Assembly: GCA_963970005.1 (NCBI GenBank)
Contig: CAXAMN010027406.1
Location: 415,173 to 479,172 of the forward strand
Source of the DNA: Durusdinium trenchii
Taxonomy: Eukaryota > Sar > Dinophyceae > Suessiales > Symbiodiniaceae
Length of the DNA stretch: 64,000 bases
Direction: 5' to 3'
The notes beneath the pieces are model-generated. The model worked only from the letters and a program-made list of their open reading frames with translations, searched no databases and had not been told where the DNA came from. Below, piece by piece: positions 1-12,352 of the stretch; position 1 is the stretch's first letter, and every line of letters begins with the position of its first letter. The position numbers were made by a program, and so were the translations under genes.

Positions 1-294
1 GATGGAGAAAGAGACAAAGTGGTTTTGGAGCTGGGAAGAGCTTCAGAATATTGAGAGTTCCGATTTCAGCAGTTCAGAGGAAGAGACTTGTTGGCTTGGA
101 TGACGGCAATGTGGGTTTGACAAATCAATGAGGGAACTACCAGATCCCCTGATAATTACTGTAGAAATGGGTAGAAATGGGGCCAGCAGCTATAGTTCAC
201 TTCTTGTGATCACAACCAGATGGGTCATGTGTGTGCATTGAAGGTGTTGCTTCACACTCTGTCAGTTTTTTGACTACATCCGAACTTGTCACAG

Positions 295-378
295 AGCAAA
301 GTGAGAGCCTCAGGCAAGATTCGCTTCACCTTTGGCAGAGACGAACGGGCAAACACTGACACAGTGGAGGCCAAATGG
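295..378 (+). CDS. Possible internal exon, unknown protein
   Basis: An 84-base open block of 28 codons follows a CAG acceptor and ends at a gtagca donor, phase 0 to 0. The peptide contains KIRFTFGRDERAN and TDTVEAKW, which reads like globular protein. No family is recognised and nothing nearby confirms it, so it may be chance. Confidence 0.25.
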
Positions 379-654
379 GTAGCAGATGAGAAGAGCTGTG
401 AGAAGTGGGAATGGATCCGGACACTTGGCAGGACGTTGTTTGTTCATGGATGTACTCCCAAGATAGTCGCTAGTGTACCGCTCAGTTCTTTAGGAAAAGG
501 AACTGAGCGAAGAATGTGGACCGTTCCTTTTCTCGCTCCTGCAGGCCACACTGACCAATTAGGGCCGGCTTGGCTGGGGCAGAATGTTGGGCCGGTGCGC
601 CATGTTGGGTGAAGTACTCACTGGACACGAGTCCAAAAGACTCATGTGATTTGA

Positions 655-858
655 GTAGTTTTTTGTTGCTAGTAATAAGTGCATCGCCACTAGTAACAAG
701 TGCATTACTACTAGTAGTAGCAAATGGCTTCTTGTTACTACTAGCTTCTTGTTACTACTAGTAAGGCACTTGTTACTACTAGCGTGGCACTTGTTACTAC
801 TAGCTTCTTGCTACTAGTAGTATTGCCCTTGTTACTAGTGACGATGCACTTGTTGCTG
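655..858. repeat. Dispersed ACTAGTA-core repeat array
   Basis: About ten imperfect copies of a unit built from CTTGTTACTACTAGTA and GCGATGCACTTGTT. The same family recurs at least eleven more times in this window, in both orientations. It lies in non-coding DNA. Confidence 0.85.
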
Positions 859-2231
859 TGAAGGACTGGACACGAGTCCAAAACACTCCACCTTCGGTGC
901 GGGAGTCCGTCGGCGAGCAATGTTCAACTTGGACACCTGCTTGAGACCAGACCTGTCATGTGAAACGCTCGTTTGTTGATGAAAAGACCAAGACACCTGC
1001 AACTTGATTGGCTGATGTCTCATGGCTCATGACCCTTTGAGAATGGCCATGAATTGTGGCTGAGGCGGACGCTCTAGCATGGTCGACTAATCCAACCAGC
1101 TCGTTCTTATCTCGATCTCTTCATTCCAAGGATACGGCAGGTTGATCCACCCTGCCAGCTGTGGATAGCAATCCCCTGGTTGACCTACGGATCGGTGATG
1201 CTCTAAAATGTCTTAGGCTAAAACCTAAATGGCAAGGGAATTGCTTGACCTCCCTTGTGGTTTTGTCATGTTCTGTCCAGAGGGTGTGATGATAGACACC
1301 ATGCGGCACGGTCTGTGCCCAGGGATGGCTCCTGCCGGATTGATGCAAACGATGCGGACAAGTCGGCACTCACCCCCATGCCGCTTGGGCTAAAGCGAGG
1401 GTGGCATTGAAGATGAGATGAGAGGATAGGAAAGGATGTGGATTGTTGGTTTACACCTGTGGGGTGTGGTTTTGCATGGCTTTGTTGTTTTGAATCTTTG
1501 ATTGCAACGGTGCACTTGAAGGAGCTGCAATAATTATGGACCAATGGAAGACTTGCCGTGAGAAGGGTTGATAAGAGAGCGCTCGAAGAGTTCAGTGAAG
1601 AGATGATTTTGTTGCTTTGAAGGGAGCACTTGTGGCACCCCAGCAATGGTCCTACATGGTTATACAAGGGTGTCACGTGCATGTTCAATCATTTTCAGGC
1701 CTGCTAGGTCCACAAAAGATTACGGCGCTTGGGTCGGCGGCTAGGGGCGGACCCACACTAGAGGCCTTCGGCTTTGGCCTTTGGCAACAAACAGGGCCTG
1801 CTGACCCGATTTAGGGGGCTAGCGCCCGGGGCTTACTAGCAGGATTGGGCCATTGGCCAATGATGACTTGGAATCAGAGACAAAGAGAATTAGAGAGGAA
1901 TTGATCACTGGGAATGTGTGATGTATTTGGAACTACTGGAGAAAAGACACATGATGAATCAAGTTCAGTTCTAAGCAGAGAACTGGAGTGTGGGACCTTG
2001 GTCAAGACACTTGGGATCCAAGGGCTCTTTGGACTCTTCAGGACATTGACCTCCAAGGGGCATGGAAGACATCCCAGGGGGTTCAAACATTTGGCACCTA
2101 GTGCTTCCACCTCCAAATCAGTGAGATTGAAAGGCTTTTCACAATCCACGTCATTCCTTCGGGGTTCTCCAAATCGGGCTGAGAATCGGACTGCACCCAT
2201 CCTTCCTTTCATGTTCGCGGTCCCTCACGAG

Positions 2232-2359
2232 GCATCCGACGCAAGACGCCATCGACCTCTTCCGACGGTGGAAGAAAGAGCGCAAGCCAGGCCAAACCGT
2301 CGCTGTTCGCGTCAAGCAACAACTGCACCGTCGCTGTTCGCTCGTTGCAGTTGTTGGTC
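2232..2359 (+). CDS. Possible exon, basic unknown protein
   Basis: An open block follows an ACGAG acceptor and ends at a good gtaagg donor. The peptide includes QDAIDLFRRWKKERKPG and then TVAVRVKQQL, which looks like a basic globular segment. A short internal duplication (the bases of cgtcgctgttcgc occur twice) is a caution, because repeated DNA can mimic coding. Family unknown. Confidence 0.35.
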
Positions 2360-2517
2360 GTAAGGACCCCATGGTTTGTCGTCATGTTATTCATGTTGCA
2401 GTTCTGTAGATGGGCTGAATCCCATGCTGTTTGGTGTTTCTAAGGTGCTTGGTTTGTGCAGGATTGCCAACAGTAACTGGAGAGTGCTCACGTTTGAGAC
2501 TTATTTCATTTTTGCAG

Positions 2518-2577
2518 GGCAAGAACCTGCCATTTTTCCTGCCGGGTTTGGTGGAAGTTCAAGAACTGGGTTCCTCG
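2518..2577 (+). CDS. Possible short exon, unknown protein
   Basis: A pyrimidine-rich stretch ending ttttgcag precedes 20 codons (phase 0 to 0) closed by a gtggga donor. The frame I prefer gives NLPFFLPGLVEVQELG, a plausible hydrophobic core segment. All three frames are open, so frame and reality are uncertain. Confidence 0.4.
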
Positions 2578-3960
2578 GTGGGATACTCATGTTTGTCCTT
2601 GGCGCCCACCAACCAGCTTCGCCAACTTGGCCGAGTTTTACACTTGACTTGGTTTGGATGTACTGTTAAGTTATGTAAATTGAAGAAGGTGGCTTGCTCC
2701 CTTGCTAACATCATTGTTGATTGAATTGTTTGTTGGCGGAAATGCATTCATTTGAAACGTGTCAGACTTGGGGCTTTCATGGTCTTGCCTCTTTGTGGAG
2801 CATGTAGCGTCCCAGCGGGTGTGTTATCTATGCCGGTAAGATCTATTGAAGGTCTTTTGGTCGAAAATGGTCAAGTGTTCATGAATCTTTGCAGCCACAT
2901 CCGGCCAATTGACGCCCTTGAGGGTAGTCAGAAACCGCAAACATTTAGTTGTCCTGTTGTGGAACCTCAAGGCAACTCATGAGTTTTTCAAAGTTTGGAT
3001 CCTCAGCCTGCTTGGAGATTTCAAGGTGACTTTGAGCACTTGAAGTGTTCAAGGTTTGCGAATAATGCGAAAGAACCCCCGTCGATCTTGTTCCTGGTTG
3101 ACCTTTGGCGCTTGCAAACGACGTGTTTTCTTCTTTTTTTGTGTTCTTGAGAACCTCATAACACCTCGGTGTCATATTGTTTTTGCGTCCCAGGTGTCCG
3201 TTACTTCTGGGATGGCAGCTTGGATGTTGGGCGATGTCTGACAGGAGTTGATGATAGTTGATGTGGGTAACGCACATGACATGTGGGACATGTGATCCAA
3301 GACGCCTTCTAAAAACGCTACAGACTGACTCAACGTGTCCCCCAGGACAACGACGGGGACATGTGTTTGTTTTTTCTCCACACAAAGACGGCGACACCGT
3401 CGGAGAACTTGTCAGAAGTACGTGATGTCCAGATCCCAGGCCCCAAAGATGGGTGGCTAGCTGAATGGAATGGGTTGCAATCAAAGCGCGAATTCATTGT
3501 CATCCACCAGAAGGTTGGCCTCAAAAAATGGAACCTGATTTAAATGTTGGTCGCTGGTGAACATACAACTCACAAGAGCTTAAAGTCTAAAGACCCCAAA
3601 TCCTGGTCCCATGTGCCTCCTCGACGGAATTGAATTCTACATAATTCTACAGATTTGTTTGGAGGATGCAGGCGTGAGAGTAGAGCGGCTCAATCCACTA
3701 CAGGAACAATGCGTTGAACCATTTTGAGGAATCGACTGGCCGAAGGACCCAATGGACATGCCCCACACCCCAACAACTGAAACTGCCAGCGGAAAGCACG
3801 GACTGCTCGGCAGTCGCCGTGGCCCACCTTTCGGGGCATCACCTTGTGCATGTCGGTGTGGCACCATCCATGGATGCAACTGGACCGTTTGATACCGTTT
3901 GCAGAAGGACCGCTCCATGGAGTAGATCGTCCCTTTTTTCCCACAAGCCACTCAAACCAG

Positions 3961-4001
3961 GACGTCGAGATTCCCATGGCATCCAGTGCTGGGATGCTGA
4001 G
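3961..4001 (+). CDS. Possible short exon, unknown protein
   Basis: A strong pyrimidine tract and AAACCAG acceptor precede 41 bases encoding DVEIPMASSAGML, closed by a canonical gtgagg donor. Splice context is good, but the peptide is too short to classify. Confidence 0.3.
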
Positions 4002-4914
4002 GTGAGGATTCCGAGTTTGCCACGCACTCACCATTCCCGAACATCAAGCTATGTGAGCGTTCAGTGCTCGAATTCAAGGACGGGGAGAGTTCGGCATGGT
4101 TTGGCATTTTTGTGTGTTCAGACAGTTGTTTGCCCCATGTTTTTGGGACCCACGGCGAGGTGGCTGGGGAAAGAGTTTGTTGTTTGGTCCAGCAGTGATT
4201 GAGATGAAGGCTCACCGGGCTTGCTTTGGCGCAGGTTAGTGCTCAATCTCTGACTCTGTAGTGTGGAAATGGCACTTCATAGCAGACACAATGTAGAGTC
4301 AGTGAAAATCAGTGAAAGGCCTTCAGGTGCGCCCTGATTGGGAAGACCTGTACTGCGCCCACTAGGTTCAGAGGTTCAGATCACACAGGACTTTATGGCC
4401 AGTTGTGGAACGTCGCACCTTATGCATATGAGTCACATTGAGTCACTATATAGTCAATATGCTTCATCGGCCACCAGAGGGGTTCCTCCGTGGTGTGGGA
4501 CGGAGCGGTTCCGGTCCCACAGTCCGAACAGGAAGCGACGGCAGGAGGGGTGTTCTCTTTGGGAACTCATTTGTGGGGCACAAGGGTGTTTTCTACAGTC
4601 AGTGGGTTCAAGTAAGTAGACACAAATCACTTAAGAGTGTAAGAATGTGTTGAGTTCAAGACCGGATGGATTGGCGGAAATGTGGCTACGGTAAACGCCA
4701 CAAACATCCCGTTGTTTTTTGGGAAGCCAAGATTTCTCCAGTCAATCTAGTCATCCTGGAGTTAAACAGACTATAAATGAATACGGATAATCATATCCAA
4801 CAGCCATAACAAGTTGCTACTTGGGCATATGATGTTTCATGAGGGATTTGTTCCATATTCATCCATATATACTAGTATCCATATTCTATCCTTTCCAGAA
4901 TCCTGTGTCTCTAG

Positions 4915-5011
4915 GAACTTTGGGACACCAACTTGGAGGGCGAGCTGGAAGCCCTTTACGACAGCCAGCCAGAGTTGGTGCAGAGACTTGAAGGCGGCTG
5001 CATCTCAACGG
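4915..5011 (+). CDS. Internal exon, unknown acidic protein
   Basis: A tctctag acceptor precedes 97 open bases (phase 0 in, 1 out) closed by gtaaat. The peptide begins ELWDTNLEGELEAL and continues DSQPELVQRLEGG, with balanced, soluble composition unlike the surrounding introns. I recognise no domain. It is probably an exon in the 5' half of the gene that turns into coiled coil after 10.7 kb. Confidence 0.6.
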
Positions 5012-6833
5012 GTAAATGGTGATGGGGTTGATCTACAGATTCCCAAGAGCGGCTGTCAAAGCCTTGCGAACAAAGTATGTCTTGTAGCTGGTGGGTGTCT
5101 CTGACCTGAGCACACCAGTATCGACCCAAAAAAACCGTATCGACCAGTGTACTCATGGGATATCGTGACAAACGTCATCCAAGCGCCGTCAAAGGGGACG
5201 ATGATAGTCTGAGGACACAGCAAGACTCGGCTGTGGAGACCCAGAGGGCAGAGGTACGGTACGGTCAGGTGCATCGGTCGGCATGAAGCCTCGTTGAGCA
5301 AACAGGACACAAAAGGACGCCACGATGCAGGCAAGCATGAAACGCAAAGCGAGACAACAGGAGTAATTGTCCTGGAGACAAATGGAGCGGCAAAGGCCCA
5401 ATCATTTTGAGACACAAAGTGTCTTTACTTGCAAGAATGGAGAGCCCAACAGCCAAAGTGTTTGGAGAGCAAGGACCACTCATACACGTGAGGGTTGGAG
5501 AGTGCATGCAAGGTGCCTTTGAAGATGCCAACTATAATGTGTTGATGTTTTGAATGGAGTGCATCAGACTTGGAAGGCCATTTCAACACCTCCTAAGCCC
5601 TGGACTTGCCGAAATACACCCAACCAAAGCAAATTAGCATTAGCAGGAATAAGTTGACATGACTCCTCCTCAACCTTTAAGTGGCTAGCTAAATTGAATT
5701 AGCTGGGAGGCTACTGTAGAGGGGTTGCTGTTCATTGAGACATATATAGGGACCCGACATCGGGCAAGATTCCGATCGGGCAACGACCAGAGTGAGCTCA
5801 TCACATAATATTTGGCAAGCTATTTGGCAGGCACTTGGCTGGTAGTGAGCGAGCTGCTTGGCAGTCTGGGTTGCACAATCGACAATGACAGATGTTCATG
5901 GATGTTCCTAGTAGCGTCCTTGCTCCTAGTAGTACGGGCAGGAGCCCCTAGTAGCGTCCCATGGATGTTCAACACATTTGGAAGCTCATGGCGGTCAACT
6001 GTGTCAACTGTTTGTTTTGGACTCGTTCGCGACTTTCCACGAGGGCATCTTCTGGCCTTCACCAAAGTCCTCAGTTATGTAGTGTGTAGCGTTTTAGGTG
6101 TTTTCTTGGGGTTTAGTTAGTTTAGTCAGTTTCGGTTGCTCTCACGGTTCTTCTCTGTGAGGATGATGCCAGTTTCTTTGTCGAGGAGTTTGTCAAATCT
6201 TAACAACCGCCATTTGTTCGGTGATAGATCAGGTCTGGGCTTCGTTTGAAGCGAGCGAGTCAACACACGACAGGTCGATATATATATCCAATCCCCCGTT
6301 TCTCCGCTCCCCGCGCGCGCATGAGTGCCCCGCACGCTATCAGGGTGATTGCACATGTGAGCAACAGCTAAACTCTCCATCAAACAGAGTGGTATTGGAG
6401 CACAGATTGACTGAAAACATGCACTTCAACCATCTTCGACCCGTAAAACGATATATGAACTCCCAAAAGCGATGACCTTGGAATGAGATGGAATGAGATG
6501 GAATGAGCACATGTGATGGGATGTGATAGCAAGTACTGCGTTTGGACCGGCACCTGCGCTTCCTGACAGCATAGTTGTGCATGGAATTGTGGAACCGAAA
6601 GTATATAGCATGCCAACATTGAGACGTTTCCCATGCGAACCTTGCGCCCCAACCATTCCTCAAGCTTTCCGTATATTATGTTTGTAACGTATATATATAT
6701 ATAGCATATTCTCGTAATCTTCCCGGCCTTCTTCATGTCATTTCCCGCAATATTTTCCCAAGATGTAACTAGGCTTTTAAATGCTTTTAACAACACAACT
6801 AAATGATAACTGAACGATAAGCATGTTGAACAG
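5012..6833. other. Intron-like stretch with repeat
   Basis: No supported exon is visible in about 1.8 kb. It contains a short ACTAGTA-family repeat at 5908-5960 and AT-rich patches. Open frames on both strands lack protein-like composition. Confidence 0.45.
5908..5960. repeat. ACTAGTA-family repeat
   Basis: Two units with CTAGTAGCGTCC and CTCCTAGTAGTACGG, same family as at 655-858 and 61940-62035. Confidence 0.75.
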
Positions 6834-6914
6834 AAATGTGCTCTTGTAATGGATGGCGCAGATGTGAAGAGATTTGTGAGAGAAATCTTTGCGGATGAGA
6901 AGATCAAATTGCGT
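6834..6914 (+). CDS. Internal exon, unknown protein
   Basis: A TTGAACAG acceptor precedes an open block closed by gtgtag (end 6912) or the better gtaggt (end 6914, phase 0 out). The peptide reads CALVMDGADVKRFVREIF then ADEKIKL, clearly protein-like. With the 6914 end it is phase-compatible with the exon at 7916, so the two may be joined. Family unknown. Confidence 0.55.
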
Positions 6915-7757
6915 GTAGGTGCTCACACCTCGACTCAAGAAGCTGAGGTAGAGATTTAGAAGTGTGGCTGCACTCATTTGGCAGGTGTTTGACATTGATG
7001 CTTTCAGGGTTTGTTCAACACATTGTATATCATTAAATATGATCGAGTAAACAGTAAACTCCCTAAAACGATATCTTCCCAATCCATTCCGGCACGTGTT
7101 TTTCTTTTCAAGATGGATGACTTGTAGGCAGAAAATGCGTGGCCACATTTCATCTTTGGCATATTTTAGTGCGGTAATACCGGCAAAAACGGTTTTGCGG
7201 CTTGACAAGTGCTTGGACAGAGCTGTTTGTAGTGGCAATAAGACAAACAAGCCAGCCGGTGCTCAGGACCTGCGGAATTTGGAGGACAAAAGCTGAAGTT
7301 CAAATCAAGGACAAGGATCCAAGCAAGCTTTGGGGCCAAAACACCCGGAAGCTCCAGCGGCCGTACGAGCCTTGCCTCACAACCAGGGCGTTGAGATGTG
7401 AGAGGGCGTATATCCTTACATCCGTTGACAGTTCAGGTACACCACTTGGGAACCGTGCAGATCCGCTTTGGTGAACGATTCTCAACCAACAGTGCTTGGG
7501 ACCCCCAAAAGAATCTACTAAGAGCCTCGTATAGATCCAACGGCTTTCTCACCCACCCGCCCCATAGTGCACATCCTCTTTCTCACGTTTCCACGGTCGC
7601 TCAACCGGTCGCTCAATCGTGACACATCGGGGGCCCCGAAGCGACCGGCCGCCAAGGAACTCATTTACACCAAGCGATCTGCGGAGGACCGGTCGAGGGA
7701 GGTCGAGGGGCCGTGTGGAGGACATTCCGATCGGGACAATCCTCGGTATGTACTGAG

Positions 7758-7790
7758 ATGGAATTGGATGTGGACGGAAGGAGCAGCGCC
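7758..7790 (+). CDS. Possible micro-exon
   Basis: Thirty-three bases (11 codons, phase 0 to 0) between an ACTGAG acceptor and a gtaaac donor encode MELDVDGRSSA. It fits between the exons at 6834 and 7916 in phase, but is short enough to be chance. Confidence 0.25.
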
Positions 7791-7915
7791 GTAAACATGT
7801 CCACTCCTTTCGGATTTGAAATTCTGCCATAGTCTACCAAGTCTGCGAAGCAGAAGGGTTTTGAATAATTGTTTGAATTAACCAAGCTGCATCTGATTTG
7901 TCTGCCAATCTTTAG

Positions 7916-8044
7916 GAGAAAGGCAAAGTCATCATCGATGGTCCTCAAGAGCTTATGCAGATTCTGCTGGGTGTGGCGGACATGTGCGAGTGTGATATCG
8001 ACGATCGGAACATCATGCCCTTGTATGATGTCCGCGGTTCCTTG
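7916..8044 (+). CDS. Internal exon, unknown globular protein
   Basis: A clear tctttag acceptor precedes exactly 43 codons (129 bases, phase 0 to 0), closed by gtctgg. The peptide contains KVIIDGPQELMQILLGVA, then DMCECDIDDRNIMPLYD and VRGSL. This is the best non-coiled exon in the 5' third and resembles part of a folded domain, but I cannot name the family. It lies 2 kb before the coiled-coil exons and probably belongs to the same transcript. Confidence 0.65.
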
Positions 8045-8405
8045 GTCTGGTTTATCCATGAAGACATCTTGGAATGACGTGACAAAACACTTGTTTGACA
8101 TGAAGGTAATTAGACATGACCTTTCTTTCCGTGAACATGTCGTCCAGGTTTTATGATTTCCGTGAAGACTATGACTTTATATTACAGATTCACCTGAGGT
8201 ATGTGCAAGTATTGATCCGCTGAGAAAGGAATAGCCGCTTGTATATAGAGAATCAGCTTGGCCCTGACTGTCGGCTCCGGAGTGAATGGTTTACGCGTCG
8301 GGCCCTCACTGTTGTCTTGGTGTGTGTGTGTGTGTCCCTGAAACTGATATACTGATTTGATATACTGATTTGATATACTGAGTTGATCTGAGTTGAGTTT
8401 CTCAG

Positions 8406-8486
8406 CCGGTGATGCCATTGAAGGAGAATCTCCGAACTCCAAACAAAACCTTGAGCCCCATATCATATCACAGAGGACGAACCAAT
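8406..8486 (+). CDS. Possible exon
   Basis: A ttctcag acceptor precedes 81 bases (27 codons, phase 0 to 0) closed by gttgtt. The peptide includes PVMPLKENLRTPNKTLSP. Phase agrees with its neighbours at 7916 and 10031, but composition alone does not prove it. Confidence 0.3.
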
Positions 8487-10030
8487 GTTGTTTTTTTTTG
8501 TCCTGGTGTTGGATGACTTGCGTGGATCAATCATTGACCATCACTTCACTTTAATTGGCTGATGCATCCTACCCCTCCTACATAAAGAGCGTGTCAGTCA
8601 CACTCCTACAAGCATGAATGGACTGGACTAGGGTGGTTCGCCTGCCGGCACCTATCCACTTTCGCCATGTTGCCACCTATACCGGCTATACCGCCTATAC
8701 CTATAACTCGTGCATATCTCCCGAATGGCAGAGTTTGGGGTCTGTGAGAACCACGCACGAAAGGATCACGAAACCATGAGAACCAATGAACCAGAATTGG
8801 TGCGGAAAGGAAGCGAGGTTCTATGTGGTTCTTAAGGCTCATGTTCTACCAGATTCTACCATTCTACAGTGACTATAGTTCCCTATCATAGGGAGGAAAG
8901 TGAAGTGCAAAGCCGTTAAAAAGTGGCTTGAACTGTTTTTCTCCACATACATATTGGATGTCCTTCATTGTTTGAAAGAGTACCGACAGCCACGTGTCAA
9001 TCGCACCTGTGTGGTGACCAAAAGGCCGGAATCGTTCGCAAACAGTGCGTACGCAAACCGCGCTGGGTGAGCAAGAGAGTTTGGGGAACAACCAACATGT
9101 TGACAGGCCACACGACATGGTGGACTGCACTTTTGAGGTAAGGCTTAGGCTGGATTTGAATAGGAAAATGCTACTTGATAGAGGTCAGTTTGACTTGTGC
9201 CAACCTGTGCGGGTCTAGTTTAGGTTGTATACTGTATACTTCAATGCTTACGGAAGTAGCTGGTGAGTTCATGTTGTTAGTCCCGAACACCTGATAACAT
9301 CTGAAAACGATAGTCACTCATTTTACCCAGAAATCACTATCAAGGCTCAAAGCTTCAATTTTAGGGAAATGTGCTTCAAGGAAGGGGAAGGGCCCTTACT
9401 TCTGGGTCCAGATAGCCCAGATTGCCCAGATTCAGAATGGTTTTGTTGGTTCCAGTTCTAAATTAGGTTCCAGATTATAAGACTGGTCGAACTGGAAGCG
9501 TGCTGCACCAGTCGCTTCTAGAAGCTATTGACTTGAGGACAAATGTATGGTACAATTCAAGAACTCTTGGAACCACTTCGTTGAACACAAACATAGACAG
9601 TTTGGCAAATTGACTGACGATGCTTGGGCTCCTTCAACATGTCAATGTGCTGTCAACATCTCACCTACGCGGCTACCGCCCAACCCTCAATCGCCAGTGT
9701 GGCTGGCCTTTGAAAGCGAGAAGCTTCAAAAAGGATGGTTGATTTGGGTGGGAGCAACGCATCAAGAAATCGGAATGCTGAGGGCAGGCCAAGTGCAAAG
9801 AGTAATTACAGTTTATCATGTTACATCCTCAGTTCCATTGGATGGGCCATTGTCAGAAGAATTTGGGTGTTTTCATTTTGCAATTCAGCTCCCTGGTTTA
9901 CCAATCCATTTGATCCGGTTGAAAATCCTTTGAAAGGCGGGCACCCCAAGTTCTGTCCTACATTTATGGCTAGGGCAACTTGACACAGTGTTCCAAAACA
10001 GGTTTCCCCCGTGCCAAGTCACCCAGCCAG
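8487..10030. other. Intron-like stretch
   Basis: No exon is supported. A long open frame at 9547-9933 and a tiny candidate at 9117-9137 with a good gtaagg donor were seen, but neither has convincing peptide composition. Confidence 0.4.
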
Positions 10031-10180
10031 GAGCTCTCAGCCAAGGTGGACGATGCCAAAGCCAAGTTGCGAGCACAACTGGAGGCACTGTCGCCCGGTG
10101 CGTTGACAGGGCAGGAAAATGAGTTTTCCATTCAGGACTGGATGCCCAAGAAGCCGATGTTTTGTGGGGGCTGCAGGAAG
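10031..10180 (+). CDS. Exon joining coiled coil to Cys-rich segment
   Basis: A CCCAGCCAG acceptor precedes exactly 50 codons (150 bases, phase 0 to 0) closed by gtaggg. The first half is coiled-coil-like (ELSAKVDDAKAKLRAQLEAL). The second half contains DWMPKKPMFCGGCRK, with a CGGC pair that might bind metal or form a turn. An alternative donor gtgcgt after SP would leave only the coiled part. It marks the start of the coiled-coil region. Confidence 0.6.
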
Positions 10181-10708
10181 GTAGGGTAAAAAGATGGCGT
10201 CGTACGGAGCATCCGCACCGGTGCGAAACACGACGACATGTTCCGCATGCAAAGGAGTCGTGACAGAAGCATTCTGTTCAACATCAGGAGTTGAGAAGGT
10301 TAAACGATTGTCTTCGAGTTTTGATTTCCGACCATATTCATATTCCTCGAAGCTGATCCGGTTGATCCCTTGTTGAAGAGCGGTGTTAGCTTTTGTTTGC
10401 TATTTGGCTACTTGGATGTGTCATAATCATACTATGAGAAATGGAATTCAGGGTTGTAGCTCTCAGAACTCTTTTGACACAATTGCACTGAAGTATACGC
10501 ATACCGCATACCATTGCTCGCAAGTGTCAGATTATCACTGCATGCCCTTCATGATTACCAAGTTGCTAAGACCCCACACCCCTCAATTTGTGTGGGAATA
10601 CGAATATATATACCGTACCCCCATTCTTACCCCACACCCCATACTCCCCAGTACGCGGGTCTAGCAGTACGGTCTTCCATGCCTGTTCCCCACTGGGGCG
10701 GCTGCCAG

Positions 10709-10780
10709 GAAGCCCGAAAGCTGGCTGAGGACCGGTGGAAAGAGCTGGAGGAGAAGCAAGTGGAGAACGCCAGGCTCCCC
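10709..10780 (+). CDS. Coiled-coil exon
   Basis: A GCTGCCAG acceptor and gtggtg donor enclose 24 codons, phase 0 to 0. The peptide has EARKLAEDRWKELEEKQ and VENARL, with hydrophobic residues at heptad spacing and strong charge. Confidence 0.65.
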
Positions 10781-11158
10781 GTGGTGCTGCGACCTGCAGG
10801 ATGTTGGTACGGAGAGTTCATGATCCACCAGTGCCGGGCAGATGGGAAAGCTTCATTTCACATCAACATCCAGCATTTGCTAGCACCATGCAATCAAGTG
10901 GGGATGAGAGTATGGCCCAAAGCTATTGGCCTTCTTAACTTAAGCCGTCCAGTCCAGGAAAGAATTCAACTCCTGCATTTTCGGGGCTCATCTCGAGCTG
11001 CTGGCTACAGGCCATTTTGGGTAACTTGGAAGATGTTTGTTGTGTTGCCACGAGAAGAGGAACCACCACAAATGCACAGACCCCACATGTGTCCTGGCTC
11101 CACGCGAAACCGCGCAACCACGGCCCTTTCGGCGGGCCCCGCCTCGGCGGAGCGGCAG

Positions 11159-11281
11159 GCTGTCGGAAGAGCTCCAAAGACAGACAGTGCTGCTGCACCA
11201 GAATGCTGAAGCCAAGAGCCACCTGGACGAGGAACGGTTGAGGCCCATGCGTTTGCAACGGAAGGAGACGGCCGAGGGAAG
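11159..11281 (+). CDS. Coiled-coil exon
   Basis: Starts after CGGCAG and ends at a canonical gtgaga donor; 123 bases, one base in and two out. The peptide has LSEELQRQTVLLHQNAE and SHLDEERLRPM. A second, similar ELQRQT motif occurs in the next exon, which suggests duplication. Confidence 0.65.
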
Positions 11282-11412
11282 GTGAGAAAGTGGGTGTGAA
11301 CTGGTGGATTTGGGACACGTTGGGACACAAACATGCAGCAAATTCGGAGTTGGAGAGCGGTGGCTTTGTTCTCCTGGTTTTCGATGATGCATCTGGCTCA
11401 GCTTTGGGCCAG

Positions 11413-11520
11413 GCAGGCGTCTCAGGTGCGCCTGGAGCAGCAGCAGCTTGAGGAGCTCCAGCGGCAGACGCAACGCCAAGAGCAGGAGAAGGCGGATCTG
11501 CAGAAGGACCTGGCTGTGCG
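11413..11520 (+). CDS. Coiled-coil exon
   Basis: Starts after GGGCCAG and ends at gtctgg. Entry phase matches the exit of the exon at 11159. The peptide has QASQVRLEQQQLEELQRQ and EQEKADLQKDLAV, a near-ideal coiled-coil sequence. It shares ELQRQT with its neighbour. Confidence 0.65.
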
Positions 11521-11839
11521 GTCTGGTGATGGTGGGGAAGTCTGAATCAGCAGCTTGAGGTGGAAGTGGTGGTGGGGCACGCAGAAGATTGAAATGATTC
11601 CTACGGTTAAAAAAATCAAGATCACAGAAAGCTGGTGTGAAAACCTGAGACTCATTTTGTTGGGTTGGGCCCCAGTTGGGCTTATCGGTGGGATGAACTT
11701 TCCAAGGACAATCTTGCTGTCAATTTGAGTTGCGGTGTTTTTCCTCAAAACATTAAACAGCTAGTTACCCCAGACTAGGGGACAAGGTGCAAGAACAACC
11801 CCACATCGGTGTTCTGTGAGTTCTTCGGTGCCATGGCAG

Positions 11840-11903
11840 CGTCATTCTTCCGGCAAGAGGAGCTGGCTGAAGCCAAGAAGGAGGTGGAAGCTCAGAGCAG
11901 CCA
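11840..11903 (+). CDS. Coiled-coil exon
   Basis: Starts after CATGGCAG and ends at gtcttg. The peptide has FFRQEELAEAKKEVEAQSS, a short charged helix. Confidence 0.5.
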
Positions 11904-12352
11904 GTCTTGAAAACCGCTTGGAATGATGGGGCGGAGCACATGTTGGAAGGATATAGAAGGGCTCCGGAACGCTCAAAGGAATGCTTCGTATTTCCTCAGA
12001 CGTACTGTAAATGACAATGAACTCCTGCATGCAGGACACGTCTCATCAGCCCTTTGGATCGATTGATCCATTGATCGTACGGTTTGAATGGTGATTCGGC
12101 TGGTGCAGATTCGGCTCTCCTAGCCCCAAATCCATCTGTACTTTCAGTGTCACTCGACCTGGTCCCGGACATGTTAGTACTACCTCGACTGTCAGTCCTA
12201 AACTGGCTCCATTCCTCAGTGGACTGAACTGTCCCTTGGACCCCCTTTTTGTTGATCGAAATTGCGTCGCCCGGGGGAAGAATGCAAGGCCCAAAATGTA
12301 TCCTTCTGGCCGTGCCGGCGTCCTGTTGGGCCACGCTTTGGGCACGTGTTAG

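Larger units (their letters stand above)
1..2231. other. Mostly non-coding stretch
   Basis: Apart from one possible exon at 295-378 and a dispersed repeat at 655-858, I see no supported gene here. Several open frames exist on both strands, but none has protein-like composition or splice context. Confidence 0.4.

Noticed and set aside
7170..7228. Possible exon AVIPAKTVLRLDKCLDRAV
   Set aside because: Good ttttag acceptor, but its phase conflicts with both neighbours and other frames contain stops.
9547..9933. 128-codon frame as a gene
   Set aside because: No acceptor, donor or recognisable motif, and composition similar to surrounding introns.
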